NCBI RefSeq assembly: GCF_009688945.1
Contig: NZ_AP021874.1
Location: forward strand, 5,704,001-5,768,000
DNA: 64,000 nt
Reading direction: 5' to 3'
DNA from: Desulfosarcina alkanivorans
GTDB lineage: Bacteria; Desulfobacterota; Desulfobacteria; Desulfobacterales; Desulfosarcinaceae
How positions within the stretch are numbered: the first letter of the stretch is position 1; every line of letters starts with the position of its first letter. This document shows positions 52,257 through 62,161 of the stretch, piece by piece. Made by a program: the position numbers and the translations under genes. The notes under the pieces were generated by a model. The model was not told the origin of the DNA, did no database searches, and was given only the letters and a program-made list of their open reading frames with translations.

Positions 52257-53075
52257 ATGGCCCGGGACAAGATTCATCGAAACATCAGCCTCAAACGCCT
52301 GGTTCTGGATTTCTATCAATTTTTCCGATGCCAGCGGGTCGTGGTCCGGCGGTTCGGAAAGCCGTTCCGACGCAGCACCCGGGCCATCGAAATCGATATC
52401 ACCTACCGCTGCAACCTCAGGTGTCTCAACTGCAACCGGTCCTGCACCCAGTGCCCCAGCCGTTTGGAAATGCCGCTGGATACCATCGTTTCCTTCATCG
52501 ACCAGAGCGTTGCGGCCGGGGTCGCCTGGCGTCGCATTCGGCTGCTGGGGGGCGAGCCCACCCTGCACGCCCAGTTTTTCACCATCATCGACCTGCTGAA
52601 GGCCTATCGCGATGCGCACAGTCCGCAAACCCGAATCGTCGTCTGCACCAACGGAAGCGGACGAACGGTGCAGCGCCGACTCGGACGGCTGCCGGCTGAC
52701 GTGGCGGTAAAAAATACCTATAAACGGGGGGGACAACGGCTGTTCAGGCCTTTTAACCGGGCCCCGGTGGATTCACGGATATTCAGCGGCTCGGATTTTT
52801 CCTGCGGGTGCCGCATCCTGGAGGACTGCGGAATGGGGCTTACCCCCATGGGGTATTATCCCTGCGCGGTGGCCGGAGGAATCGACCGCATTTTCCAATT
52901 CAACACAGGCCGACCACAACTGCCGGCACCCGGGGATCCCATGACCGATCATCTTCGCCGGTTCTGCCCCTATTGCGGCCATTTCGGATTTCAATGGCCG
53001 ACGAAGCAGGCCCGGATGTCTCCGACCTGGAAAAACGCATACGGTTCAGGCGGGGCGGCCATTCCTCCGGGCTGA
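52257..53075 (+). CDS. Radical SAM protein with extra cysteine clusters
   Basis: About 272 residues. The radical-SAM cluster site is C-x3-C-x2-C (YRCNLRCLNCNRSC) near residue 60, followed by the SAM-binding RIRLLGGEPTLH. The C-terminal half holds additional Cys sets: FSCGCRILEDCGMGL, YYPCAVAGG and FCPYCGHF, as in SPASM-like or twitch domains that bind auxiliary Fe-S clusters. Such proteins modify peptides, tRNA or cofactors. The neighbouring M23-peptidase gene ends 40 bases upstream. The substrate is unknown. Confidence 0.85.
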   Translation: MARDKIHRNISLKRLVLDFYQFFRCQRVVVRRFGKPFRRSTRAIEIDITYRCNLRCLNCNRSCTQCPSRLEMPLDTIVSFIDQSVAAGVAWRRIRLLGGEPTLHAQFFTIIDLLKAYRDAHSPQTRIVVCTNGSGRTVQRRLGRLPADVAVKNTYKRGGQRLFRPFNRAPVDSRIFSGSDFSCGCRILEDCGMGLTPMGYYPCAVAGGIDRIFQFNTGRPQLPAPGDPMTDHLRRFCPYCGHFGFQWPTKQARMSPTWKNAYGSGGAAIPPG

Positions 53076-53110
53076 ACGGGTGGGCAGGGGGCGTTTATTA
53101 CGCGGCCGCC

Positions 53111-53801
53111 TTACACGGCCAGATACCGCTGCTGGACCTCCTCGTTTTCGGCCAGTTCCCGGGCCAATCCTTCGTAGCAGATCCGCCCCTTGTCGATGAC
53201 GTACCCGCGGTCCGCGATGCCCAGGGCAAAGTGGGCGTTCTGTTCGGTCAGCAGGATGGCCACATCCGCTTTCAGGGAGGTGATGATCGCGCCGATATTT
53301 TCGACGATGATCGGGGCCAGGCCTTCACAGGGCTCGTCCAGGAGCAGCATGCGCGGGTTGCCCATCAAGGCCCGGGCCAGGGAGAGCATCTGCTGCTCGC
53401 CGCCGCTGAGCGCCCCCCCCTTGTGATTCTTGAGCTTCACCAGCAGGGGGAAAACCTCGAAAATTCTCTCCTCGGTCCAGGGTGTCTGCCCCTGACGCGG
53501 CGGAAGGGCCGCGACGGCCAGGTTTTCCATGACGGTGAGGTCCGCAAAAATTCGCCGGTCCTCTGGAACAAAGCCGAGACCCCGGCGGACGTTGGCGAAG
53601 ACCGGCTGGCCGGCGATGTCCCGGCCGTCGACCACCACGCGGCCCCTGGCCGGAGGGTTGTAACCCATGATGCCCCGCATGGTCGTGGTTTTTCCGGCGC
53701 CATTGCGCCCCAGCAGGCAGACGATCTCTCCGGCCTGCACATTCAGGCTGACGCCCTGGAGAATGTAGCTGTCCCCGTAATAAACGTGGATATCGTCGAG
53801 T

Positions 53802-53809
<8 letters not shown>
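53111..53809 (-). CDS. livF: LivF-type ABC transporter ATPase (second operon)
   Basis: A 232-residue ATPase with Walker A GRNGAGKTT, signature LSGGEQQMLSLARALMG, Walker B MLLLDEPCEGLAPII and LTEQNAHFALGIADRGYV, all typical of LivF. It overlaps livG by eight bases and closes the second Liv operon, which is paralogous to the first and probably takes a different ligand. Confidence 0.93.
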
Positions 53810-54562
<753 letters not shown>

Positions 54563-54566
<4 letters not shown>

Positions 54567-55531
54567 CGTGTGCGTTTTATCCTTGTTCGAATCCAGTCTG
54601 TCAGCGTGCCCAAAATACCGCGGGGAAAATAGATCACCACCGGTATCAGGATCAGCCCCAGGAAGATCATCCAGTTCTCCGTCAAATCGGTGATCAACTG
54701 CTCCAGGCCGAAGAAGATCGCCGCCCCGAACAGGGGGCCGAGAAAGATGCCGGAACCGCCGAGCACGGTCATGAGCACCGGCCGTGCAGAAAATCCCCAG
54801 TGCAGGATGTCCGGTGTGGCCATGGCGTTGAACAGGCAGAACAGGCCCCCGGCGATGCCGGCCACTGCACCGGCAATCACGAACGCCGCCAGGCGCAGGT
54901 TCTGCACGCCGGCACCGACAAATGACAGGCGTTGTTTATTCTCCCGGATGGCCGTGAGCATCAACCCGAAGGGCGATCGGACCACCCGCCACAGGAAAAA
55001 GACGCACGCGGCGATTATCGAGAAAACGAACACGTACATGGCGACCGGGTCGAAAAGGCTGTATTGCCCGCCGAGGATGGACAGCGGCGGCAGGTTCATC
55101 ACGGGCAGGCCGTCGCTGCCGCCGGTCAGGTCGAACCAGTTGTGGGCCACCGTATACAGCATCATCCCGAACCCCAGGGTGATCATGGCGAAGTAGATTT
55201 CGTCCCGGCGCACGCACAGGAAGCCGATGACGGCCGCACTCACCGCCCCGGCGACCAGTGCGGCCGCCAGTCCGAGGAGGAGGGAGCTGCCCCCGTGGGA
55301 CAGAAACAATGCTGTGGCGTAGGCGCCCACACCGAAAAATCCGGCCTGGCCGAAGGAGAGCAGTCCGGTGTACCCGAACAGGAGGTTGAAGCTCATGGCC
55401 AGCAGGCCCATGATCAGGATCTCCGTCAGGATCATGGTCCAGTACACCGGCAGCGCAAACGGGCAGGCCACAAAAAAGGCCAGCGCCAGAAGCAGGATGA
55501 TGGCCGTTTTATGTTGTTTTACGAGGTCCAT
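54563..55531 (-). CDS. livM: LivM-type ABC transporter permease (second operon)
   Basis: A 322-residue permease with about ten membrane segments, the signature LLFGYTGLLSFGQAGFFGVGAY and the coupling loop SPFGLMLTAIRENKQRLSFVG. It forms the channel with LivH. Confidence 0.92.
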
Positions 55532-55532
55532 G

Positions 55533-56393
55533 TCACACCTCCCGACCGAAAAAGCCGTGCGGTCTGACGATAAGCACCGCCGCCAGCAGGATATAGGGGA
55601 CCGCCATCTGTACGCTGCCCAGAAATACGGTGCCGAAGGACTCGAACAGCCCCAGAATCAGGGCGCCGACGAAAGCGCCGGGAAAACTGCCCATCCCGCC
55701 GCTGACGACCACAATAAAACTTTCGATGATAATACGTTCCCCCATGGAGGGTGCCAGGCTCTGGTGCGGTGCGGCCAGTGCGCCGCCCATGGCCGCCAGC
55801 CAGCTACCCAGGGCGAAAACCGCGGTAAACAGCAGCGGCACCCGGATGCCGATGCCCTCGGCCATTTCCCGGTCCATGGCCGCGGCACGGATGATTTTCC
55901 CCCACCGGCTGAACTGGAAAAAGGCCCATAAAGACAGGCCGATCAGAGGGCCGGCAACCACCAGGAACAGGCGGTAGACCGGGTAGGTGCGGGTAAACAG
56001 CGTGAACACGCCCGACAGGAGTGCGGGCGGCTCCACCACATGGTAACCCGGTCCCCAGATGATGCGCACGGCATCATCGAGGATCAGCAGGATGGCAAAG
56101 GTGAGCAGGAGTTGAAACGAGATGTCCCGGCCGTAGGTGCGGCGAAGCAGTACGCGCTCGATCAGCACCCCGAGGATGGCCACCGACAGCGGACCGATCA
56201 GGATGCCCAGCCAGAAGGAGGGCACGATGTGCATGACCTGCATGCACAGGTACGCGCCCAGCATGAAAAATGATCCGTGGGCGAAATTGAGAACCCCCAG
56301 CACGCCGAATACGGTGGTCAGTCCCAGGGAGATCAGAAAAAGGAGCATTCCCCAGCTGAGTCCGTTCAACAGGTTGATGATGAAACTTTCCAC
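55533..56393 (-). CDS. livH: LivH-type ABC transporter permease (second operon)
   Basis: A 286-residue permease with LivH features FIINLLNGLSWGMLLFLISLG, GVLGVLNFAHGSFFMLGAYL and the loop SRWGKIIRAAAMDREMAEGIG. It is separated from livM by one base. Confidence 0.92.
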   Translation of the reverse strand: MESFIINLLNGLSWGMLLFLISLGLTTVFGVLGVLNFAHGSFFMLGAYLCMQVMHIVPSFWLGILIGPLSVAILGVLIERVLLRRTYGRDISFQLLLTFAILLILDDAVRIIWGPGYHVVEPPALLSGVFTLFTRTYPVYRLFLVVAGPLIGLSLWAFFQFSRWGKIIRAAAMDREMAEGIGIRVPLLFTAVFALGSWLAAMGGALAAPHQSLAPSMGERIIIESFIVVVSGGMGSFPGAFVGALILGLFESFGTVFLGSVQMAVPYILLAAVLIVRPHGFFGREV

Positions 56394-56486
56394 GGCGACC
56401 TCATGTGGTGCGGTGTTGAAGCGGCCCGGACCGACGCCGGGCCGCCGTCCATGGATGGGAGGCGTTAAAAACGGCTCCGGGTGGTT

Positions 56487-57713
56487 CTATTTCCGGCATC
56501 CGCTCTCGGCGACCGATGGGGTGACATCGGCTGCCTTGAACAGCTTGATCGGATCGAGGATACGGATGGGATAGGCCGGGTCGGCCGCGGTCTTTCCCCA
56601 GGTGACGTCCGTCAGCGCCTGGTGATCTTCCGGGCGGAGCGTGATCGCACCGACGGGCAGCTCCACGGTCAGGCCTTCCAGGGCGTCGATGACTTTCTCC
56701 TTGTCGATGGTGCCCGCTTTTTCGGCGGCGGCCTTGTACGTATAAAGGGCGCCGTAGGCACCGTGGGCATTGTAGGAGGGGTAATCGCCGTAGCGGCCTT
56801 TGTAGGCGTTTACAAAATCCTTGTTGCGCCGGGAATCGTTGGCCAGAAACCAGTATCGCGTGCCGACCCACAGCCCTTCGGGCATCTTGTCACCCAGGGC
56901 GGTGAGAACTTCCGTGGCCGCGCCAAGGGTCACCAGGACCTGGCGCTTGCCGTCAAACAGGCCCATTTCCTTGGCCTGGCGGACGAAATCGATCAGGTTG
57001 CCGCCCCACAGGGAGACCAGGACACCATCTGCCTTGGATTGCATGATCTTGTTGATATAGGGGTTGAAATCCGTGGTTTTGAAAGGTGGGAAGGCCACCT
57101 CGTCCCTCGGCAGGAAGCCGGCGCCGGGTTTGATCGCCTTGAGGTATTTTTCGAAATACTCCCAGCTCTGGTGGCCGAACGCATAATCCGGGCCGATGGT
57201 GGTCCATGTCTTCACATCGGTTTCCGCGGCCAGCAGGGCGGCGGCTTTGACATTCTGGGACAGGTTGACGGATACGCGGAAGACATACCGGTTGCAGACG
57301 CTGCCGGTCACGTCCGGCGTGGCGGCATGGGTGATGATCAGCGGGGTCTTCATCTGGGGAATGGACGGCACGACGGTTTTGGCCACGCCGCTGGAGTCCA
57401 GGCCGATGAGAAAATCGACCTTTTCCTGGAAAACCAGTTTCCTCAAAGCCCGGATGGCGACATCGGGCTTGCCGGTCGAATCCTCGAAATATGCCTCCAC
57501 CTGGTGGCCGTTGATTCCCCCGGCGGCATTGATCTCCGCCACGGCCAGTTCGGCACCCTTTTTGGCAAACTGGCCATAGGCGGCAAACGGACCGGACATG
57601 ATGTAAACGAAACCCACCTTGACCGTTTTGGCCGACCAGGCCGGTGATGCCATGACCAGGCAGACCAGCAACATGGGCAGAACGAGTGTGGTGATTGACC
57701 TTTTTTTCATCAT
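56487..57713 (-). CDS. livK: Periplasmic binding protein of the second Liv-type transporter
   Basis: A 408-residue exported protein: signal peptide ending ASPAWSAKT, then Peripla_BP_6 with VKVGFVYIMSGPFAAYGQFAK, AVAEINAAGGINGHQVEAYF and MKTPLIITHAATPDVTGSV. The ligand is unknown. It is preceded, 45 bases away and in the same direction, by an XRE-cupin regulator gene. Confidence 0.92.
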   Translation of the reverse strand: MMKKRSITTLVLPMLLVCLVMASPAWSAKTVKVGFVYIMSGPFAAYGQFAKKGAELAVAEINAAGGINGHQVEAYFEDSTGKPDVAIRALRKLVFQEKVDFLIGLDSSGVAKTVVPSIPQMKTPLIITHAATPDVTGSVCNRYVFRVSVNLSQNVKAAALLAAETDVKTWTTIGPDYAFGHQSWEYFEKYLKAIKPGAGFLPRDEVAFPPFKTTDFNPYINKIMQSKADGVLVSLWGGNLIDFVRQAKEMGLFDGKRQVLVTLGAATEVLTALGDKMPEGLWVGTRYWFLANDSRRNKDFVNAYKGRYGDYPSYNAHGAYGALYTYKAAAEKAGTIDKEKVIDALEGLTVELPVGAITLRPEDHQALTDVTWGKTAADPAYPIRILDPIKLFKAADVTPSVAESGCRK

Positions 57714-57758
57714 CGCCTTCTCCTTTTTGGATCGGTTGCAGTGTGGCCACCACCGCGA

Positions 57759-58307
57759 TCAGAACGTTGGTGGCGTGATAACCCAGATCAGCCGGGTTTC
57801 CTCTTCGCTTGTGTTGCGGTATCCGTGCTTGCGGGAAGAGCTGAAGTAAAATGCATCCCCGGGTTCCAGTTCATAGACCTGCTCGTCCACGGTCAGCTCC
57901 AGACAGCCTTCCAGGACAATCCCCATTTCCTCACCGTCATGCCGGTAGGTGCCTTCACTGCCGGCACCGGGCTTGACGACTTTATAGAGCGGCTGCATCT
58001 GCTTGTTGCGAATATTGGTGGCCAGAAGTTCGCTGTACACCTCGGTATGGGGAAACTTGAACTGCACCCGATCCTTCCTGCGGGTCACCACCTGCTCTTC
58101 CTCGGCTTCGTCCGCCTGAAGCAGGGTGATGAGACTGACATCAAGGGCATTGGCAATGCGTTTGAGGGTGGCGATGGATGGGCTGGCCAGATTCCGTTCG
58201 ACCTGGGATATGAAAACATCGGAACATTCGGCTTTTTCGGCCACCTGCTTCAGGGTGAGATCTTTCAGTTTGCGGTGATGCCGAATCTGCTTTCCAATGT
58301 TTTCCAT
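57759..58307 (-). CDS. XRE-cupin transcriptional regulator
   Basis: A 182-residue protein: an N-terminal XRE helix-turn-helix (about 8-62, LTLKQVAEKAECSDVFISQVE and SPSIATLKRIANALDV) and a C-terminal cupin barrel (about 105-180, MGIVLEGCLELTVDEQVYEL and ALEPGDAFYF-like EPGDAFYFSSSRKHGYRN). The same architecture is found in PuuR and MurR-type regulators that sense small metabolites in the cupin. As first gene of the Liv operon it probably regulates ligand uptake and itself. An AT-rich stretch with a TTAGC-type inverted repeat lies 10-40 bases upstream of its start. Confidence 0.9.
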   Translation of the reverse strand: MENIGKQIRHHRKLKDLTLKQVAEKAECSDVFISQVERNLASPSIATLKRIANALDVSLITLLQADEAEEEQVVTRRKDRVQFKFPHTEVYSELLATNIRNKQMQPLYKVVKPGAGSEGTYRHDGEEMGIVLEGCLELTVDEQVYELEPGDAFYFSSSRKHGYRNTSEEETRLIWVITPPTF

Positions 58308-58552
58308 AGACTTATAAATTAACCAATGCTTTAGCGTATTAGCTATATATTAATTTACGAGGCCTTTATACTCACTGAATTTCATTCAAGTCAAGGTGGA
58401 ATCCGTTTTAAAGGGACGACCCCATGTGCATTCGTGTCAAATTGAATTATATTGGTCAGAAAGGCGAACCCGGAACCGAAGACCAGAAACCAAAGCCCCT
58501 GCGGTTCCGGTCGGCGACTCAATGGAATCATCGAGAAATTTGAGGAGGCGGA

Positions 58553-59254
58553 ATGAATACGGACGATGGGTCATACAGACGCTTCCAGGCGGTCCTTTTT
58601 GATCTTGACGGCACCCTGCTGGACACGCTGGCGGATATCGGCGACTCGGTGAACCGCATGCTGGCGGAATACAACTTTCCCGGTCACACCATGGACGACT
58701 ATCGCCGCTTTATCGGCAACGGCGTCCACATGCTGGTCACCCGGGCACTGCCGCTGGCGGGGAGATCCGAGGAGATGATTCGGGCGTGTGTTCATCGGGC
58801 CCGGGAAATTTACTGGCAGAACTGGAACTGCAAAACCAGGCCCTATGCCGGCATCGTGGACCTCCTGGAGGCCCTGGAGGCAGGACAGGTGCCCAAAGCC
58901 GTATTGTCCAACAAGCCCCATGATTTTACCGTTCGTTATGTGGCGGCTTATTTTCCCGGCACGACTTTTCTGACGGTCAGGGGACAGAACGATCATTTTC
59001 CGGTCAAGCCCGATCCGGCATCGGCCCTGGACATCGCCCGGCAGATCGGCCTGTCGCCGTCCTCATTTCTTTTTGTGGGAGACAGCGCCGTGGACATGCA
59101 GACGGCCAATGCGGCCGGCATGCATGCCGTCGGTGTCGGCTGGGGCTTCCGGGGACCGGAGGAACTGCTGCAAAATGGCTGTCGCACACTGGTCAACCGG
59201 CCTTCGGAAATTCTGCCGCTGCTGGAATGTTGTCAGGAAAGCAACCCGGGGTAA
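58553..59254 (+). CDS. gph: HAD-family phosphatase, phosphoglycolate phosphatase-like
   Basis: A 233-residue haloacid-dehalogenase hydrolase with motif I FDLDGTLLDTLADI, motif II VLSNKP, motif III region VKPDPAS and motif IV FVGDSAVDMQTANAAG, plus a helical cap (about 25-90). It resembles Gph, which removes phosphate from 2-phosphoglycolate, though related HAD enzymes have other substrates. A GAGGAGG ribosome site precedes the start. It stands alone between divergent and convergent neighbours. Confidence 0.88.
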   Translation: MNTDDGSYRRFQAVLFDLDGTLLDTLADIGDSVNRMLAEYNFPGHTMDDYRRFIGNGVHMLVTRALPLAGRSEEMIRACVHRAREIYWQNWNCKTRPYAGIVDLLEALEAGQVPKAVLSNKPHDFTVRYVAAYFPGTTFLTVRGQNDHFPVKPDPASALDIARQIGLSPSSFLFVGDSAVDMQTANAAGMHAVGVGWGFRGPEELLQNGCRTLVNRPSEILPLLECCQESNPG

Positions 59255-59389
59255 AACCGGTTTTCCAAATATCGAACCATCCCTTTTCGCCCCAGAGACG
59301 GTTCGAATGGCAATGGACGATGTCGCACCCTTATTCCGGCGGTGGCGCCAGCTTCAATGCGGCTCAGGCGAATTTTATCCCATCGTTTT

Positions 59390-59827
59390 TCAATCGATGG
59401 GATATCCGGCTTTTTCCCAGGCCTTCCATCCGCCGCCCAGGGATTTCACGTTTTTATACCCCATGCGGCAGAGGGTACAGGTGGACAGGCAGGAGCGCCC
59501 GCCACTCTTGCAGTACATGACAATATTCTGGTTCTTGTCGGGGACTTTCTTGTCGATTTTGAACTCCAGGAGTCCCCGGGGAATATTGATGGCGCCGGGG
59601 ACATGACCCATTTTGTACTCCTTGGGCTCCCGGCAGTCTATAAAGAGGTATTCACCACCGTCGAGAATCTCCTTGGCCTCGGCCACGGTGATTTCGCAAA
59701 TGTTTTTCCTGGCCTCTTTCACCATGTCGTCGGCTGTCATGTCTGTTTGTGGCGCGGTTGCGCATCCGCCGGCGATCAGTCCGAATGCAAGGGTCAGCGC
59801 CAAGGTCAAGCGGGTCAATCGTTTCAT
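59390..59827 (-). CDS. Rhodanese-domain lipoprotein
   Basis: A 145-residue exported lipoprotein: signal peptide with lipobox GLIAGGC and a single rhodanese domain (about 45-145) with the active-site loop YCKSGGRS, whose Cys would carry a persulfide, and the CH2-type strand YLFIDCREPKEYKMGHVPGA. It starts 98 bases after the multihaem cytochrome gene in the same direction and may be cotranscribed. Periplasmic rhodanese lipoproteins occur beside multihaem cytochromes in sulfur-, selenium- or metal-reducing bacteria; the substrate here is unknown. Confidence 0.85.
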   Translation of the reverse strand: MKRLTRLTLALTLAFGLIAGGCATAPQTDMTADDMVKEARKNICEITVAEAKEILDGGEYLFIDCREPKEYKMGHVPGAINIPRGLLEFKIDKKVPDKNQNIVMYCKSGGRSCLSTCTLCRMGYKNVKSLGGGWKAWEKAGYPID

Positions 59828-59925
59828 CGTGTTCCCTCCTTTTTTAGCCGTTCGTCTTTTGGCGGGCGATCAGGCCTCTTTCTTCTCTTTTTTTCGGAAC
59901 GACATCACTTCGTGCAACATCAGGC

Positions 59926-61263
59926 CTACTGGGCGACCTTCGCAGGAACCGCCTTCCCGGCAACGATCACGGCCTGATTGGCATTGAGATATTGCGGCAG
60001 GACATCCTTTTCGAGCAGGAACAGTGACGCCTTGCCATGGCAGCTGTTGCATGACGCGTTCTGGGGGGTCTTGCGTTGAATATTGTGCGGGGTGGCCAGC
60101 TTCCACGTGGGAAGCCGGTCGAAATTGGCCAGTCCGTTTGCCGCGTAAAACTGGAATGTGTCCTGATCCACCGGTACATGGCGCACAGTGACAAACTTTT
60201 CCGGGCGTTTCTCGGATTGGAGCGGGTTCAGGCCGATCTTGAATTCCAGGGTAGATGCCTTGGTTTTGAAAAATTTCAATCCCTGCCCGTCTTTGCCGAT
60301 GTGGCAGGAGAAACAGTTCTTGTAGGGCATGGAATGGCAGACCTGGCAACTCACACGGTCCCTGTGCTGCCGGTGCTGGTCTCCGTTTTCGGCGGTATCG
60401 GTGTAAATTTCTGCATGACAGTTCTCGCAGTCGGGCGCGTTTTCGACTTCATACCGGTTGGCGTAGTCATTTCCGTCGCCGTGCATTTCATCGGCCGTAT
60501 GACACTTGCTGCATTTGAAGTATTTGGTTTTGTGGATGTCCGGGGGAATCCCTTTGTTTTTGCCCATATACTCCTTTTCGATGCGGCTGCCGTGGCAGGC
60601 CGTGCATACGGTATGCATGGGCGGCCTTTTCTGGAAGAGGTGGCTTTCCAGCAACCCGCCTTCAACCGCCTCCGGACGGCTGATGTGGCATTGCCCGCAG
60701 CTGCTGTGGCAGGATGTGCAGTGGGCCTCCCGGGCTGCGTCGACCTTGGCGTAGACCGCATTGTCCTGGGTGGCGCGTGTGTCAATCACCTTCTTGAACG
60801 GAGAAAGGCTGATATGGAGGCTGCTTTGATAATGCTCGGCAATATCCTCATGGCAGGCTCCGCAGGTTTCCGACGGATCCGGAAAGGTCGGGTCCTTGAC
60901 CAGTCCGACATGGGCCTTTTTCCAGTCCGGTTCGGCCGGGTCGCCGCCATGGCATTCTTCACACCCCATTTCACCGTGGTTTTCATCCTCGGCAAATTCA
61001 CTGTCGACAAAGATCTTTTCGTGTGGCGCCAACGGCGTCACGTCTCCGCCTCACCCTTCTCCTTTCGTTTCTTTGGAGGCGCCAGGCTTTTTTCTGTCGA
61101 GTTTGGAGATTTCACGTGTTATCTCGATAAGCTTTCGTGGGTTGGTATGGCAGGTAAAACAGTGGTTTTCATTCTCGGCTGACCGAGTCGCCGGTGTTCC
61201 AGACAAAAAAAGCAGGCAGGCCACCACCATACTCCCGATGGCGGTCAATTTAATGGTTTTCAT
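59926..61263 (-). CDS. Eleven-haem c-type cytochrome with in-frame UGA (probable selenocysteine)
   Basis: A 445-residue exported protein if the in-frame TGA at 61051-61053 is read as selenocysteine (residue 71). Before the TGA: a signal peptide and one CXXCH (CFTCH). After it, in the same frame: ten more CXXCH sites (CEECH, CGACH, CTSCH, CGQCH, CTACH, CSKCH, CENCH, CQVCH, CFSCH, CNSCH). The downstream part lacks a signal peptide or credible start and would not be exported alone. A hairpin with stem CGCC/GGCG and loop GUU sits about 14-24 bases after the UGA, where a bacterial SECIS is expected. The start overlaps the NifX-like gene by 14 bases. A nonsense mutation or sequencing error is the alternative. 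Confidence 0.72.
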
Positions 61264-61642
61264 GGTCTCGCCCCCTCGCGTTGGTGCCTTTTTTGTGTGA
61301 ATCCGGGCGGAAACCCGGAAGGTGAAACTGCGTCTGGTCCAATCCCCGGTCCAGATAAGCTTTCAAAACATGGTCGACTTCTCCGGTGATGTCGCTGATC
61401 AGGTCAATTTTTACCCCCGTCAGCATACTTGCCATCACATCGCTGATCCCGCCGCAGATGACGGTGTCCACGCCGGACTTGAGAAGTATCGTCACCCGCT
61501 CGGTCAATGCCAGTGCATCGAGGTAGATCTCTTTTCTGTCGATCTCCCGATTTGCTTCGATATCCACGAGGAAAACCCGGGTGCAGGAATCGAATACGGG
61601 CGACACCTTATTTCTGAATATGGGTATGGCAATCCGGATCAC
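61250..61642 (-). CDS. NifX/NafY-like dinitrogenase iron-molybdenum cofactor family protein
   Basis: About 130 residues from the GTG at 61642, which follows GGAAGGA; upstream in-frame codons are unlike the family. The domain IRIAIPIFRNKVSPVFDSCT, FLVDIEANREI and KSGVDTVICGGISDVMASML matches the small NifX/NafY/NifB C-terminal family, which binds Fe-S or Fe-Mo cofactor-type clusters. Small stand-alone members occur next to redox proteins. It is first in the cytochrome operon under a sigma-54 promoter and may sense or deliver a cluster for the cytochrome or its regulator. Confidence 0.82.
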   Translation of the reverse strand: MIRIAIPIFRNKVSPVFDSCTRVFLVDIEANREIDRKEIYLDALALTERVTILLKSGVDTVICGGISDVMASMLTGVKIDLISDITGEVDHVLKAYLDRGLDQTQFHLPGFRPDSHKKGTNARGRDHENH

Positions 61643-61680
61643 GACTGCTGTCCTTCCCCGACTCGGGTGAAATTTTAAAT

Positions 61681-61705
61681 ACTCGCCGGACAATATGCGG
61701 CGAGT
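61681..61705 (-). terminator. Stem-loop in the leader of the NifX-cytochrome operon
   Basis: ACTCGCCG pairs perfectly with CGGCGAGT. It lies between the -24/-12 promoter and the GTG start, with an AT-rich stretch after it on the minus strand, so it could act as an attenuator or protect the leader. Confidence 0.4.
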
Positions 61706-61806
61706 AGAACAGGAGGTTCGGCTGGCTGACAGGCACTGGTTTCGGAAGGCCGGTTGTCGGCGCTGCTGCACTGATTCTTGATTCCAAAAAAGTTTAAACG
61801 GTTAAC

Positions 61807-61822
61807 CGCAAAATTGGGGCCA
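61807..61822 (-). promoter_or_regulatory. Sigma-54 (-24/-12) promoter of the NifX-cytochrome operon
   Basis: On the minus strand TGGCCCCAATTTTGCG fits TGGCACG-N4-TTGC: GG and GC are separated by exactly ten bases. The start of transcription would be near 61796, giving a leader of about 155 bases. The divergent neighbour is a sigma-54 activator. The rest of the 519-base gap to that gene shows small inverted repeats but no gene. Confidence 0.65.
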
Positions 61823-62161
61823 GAATTGAAAGTTCAGGCGGCACACATATAATATATTGATAAGATTGTTTAAAAAACGACTTGTGGCCGGGCGCCGGAT
61901 CGGCGGCCGGGAATAAAGGGAACCAAATGCACCGGATGGCGTTGAGCCGGGTGCATATCATCCCCGAACCCCGGGCGTGTCGGCGGGTGTTTCCCGGCAT
62001 CCGCTTTACCCGGGTGCAGGGATGAGCGATTGACATCGCCTCGTCAGGGCGATTATGATGACGCATCAAATACATCGGCTGATGTGGATCGCGATTCTCT
62101 CCTACGACAGGCAGCCTGCTGTCATGCAATACAGGCCCAAACGGATGCAGGAGGGCACGCC

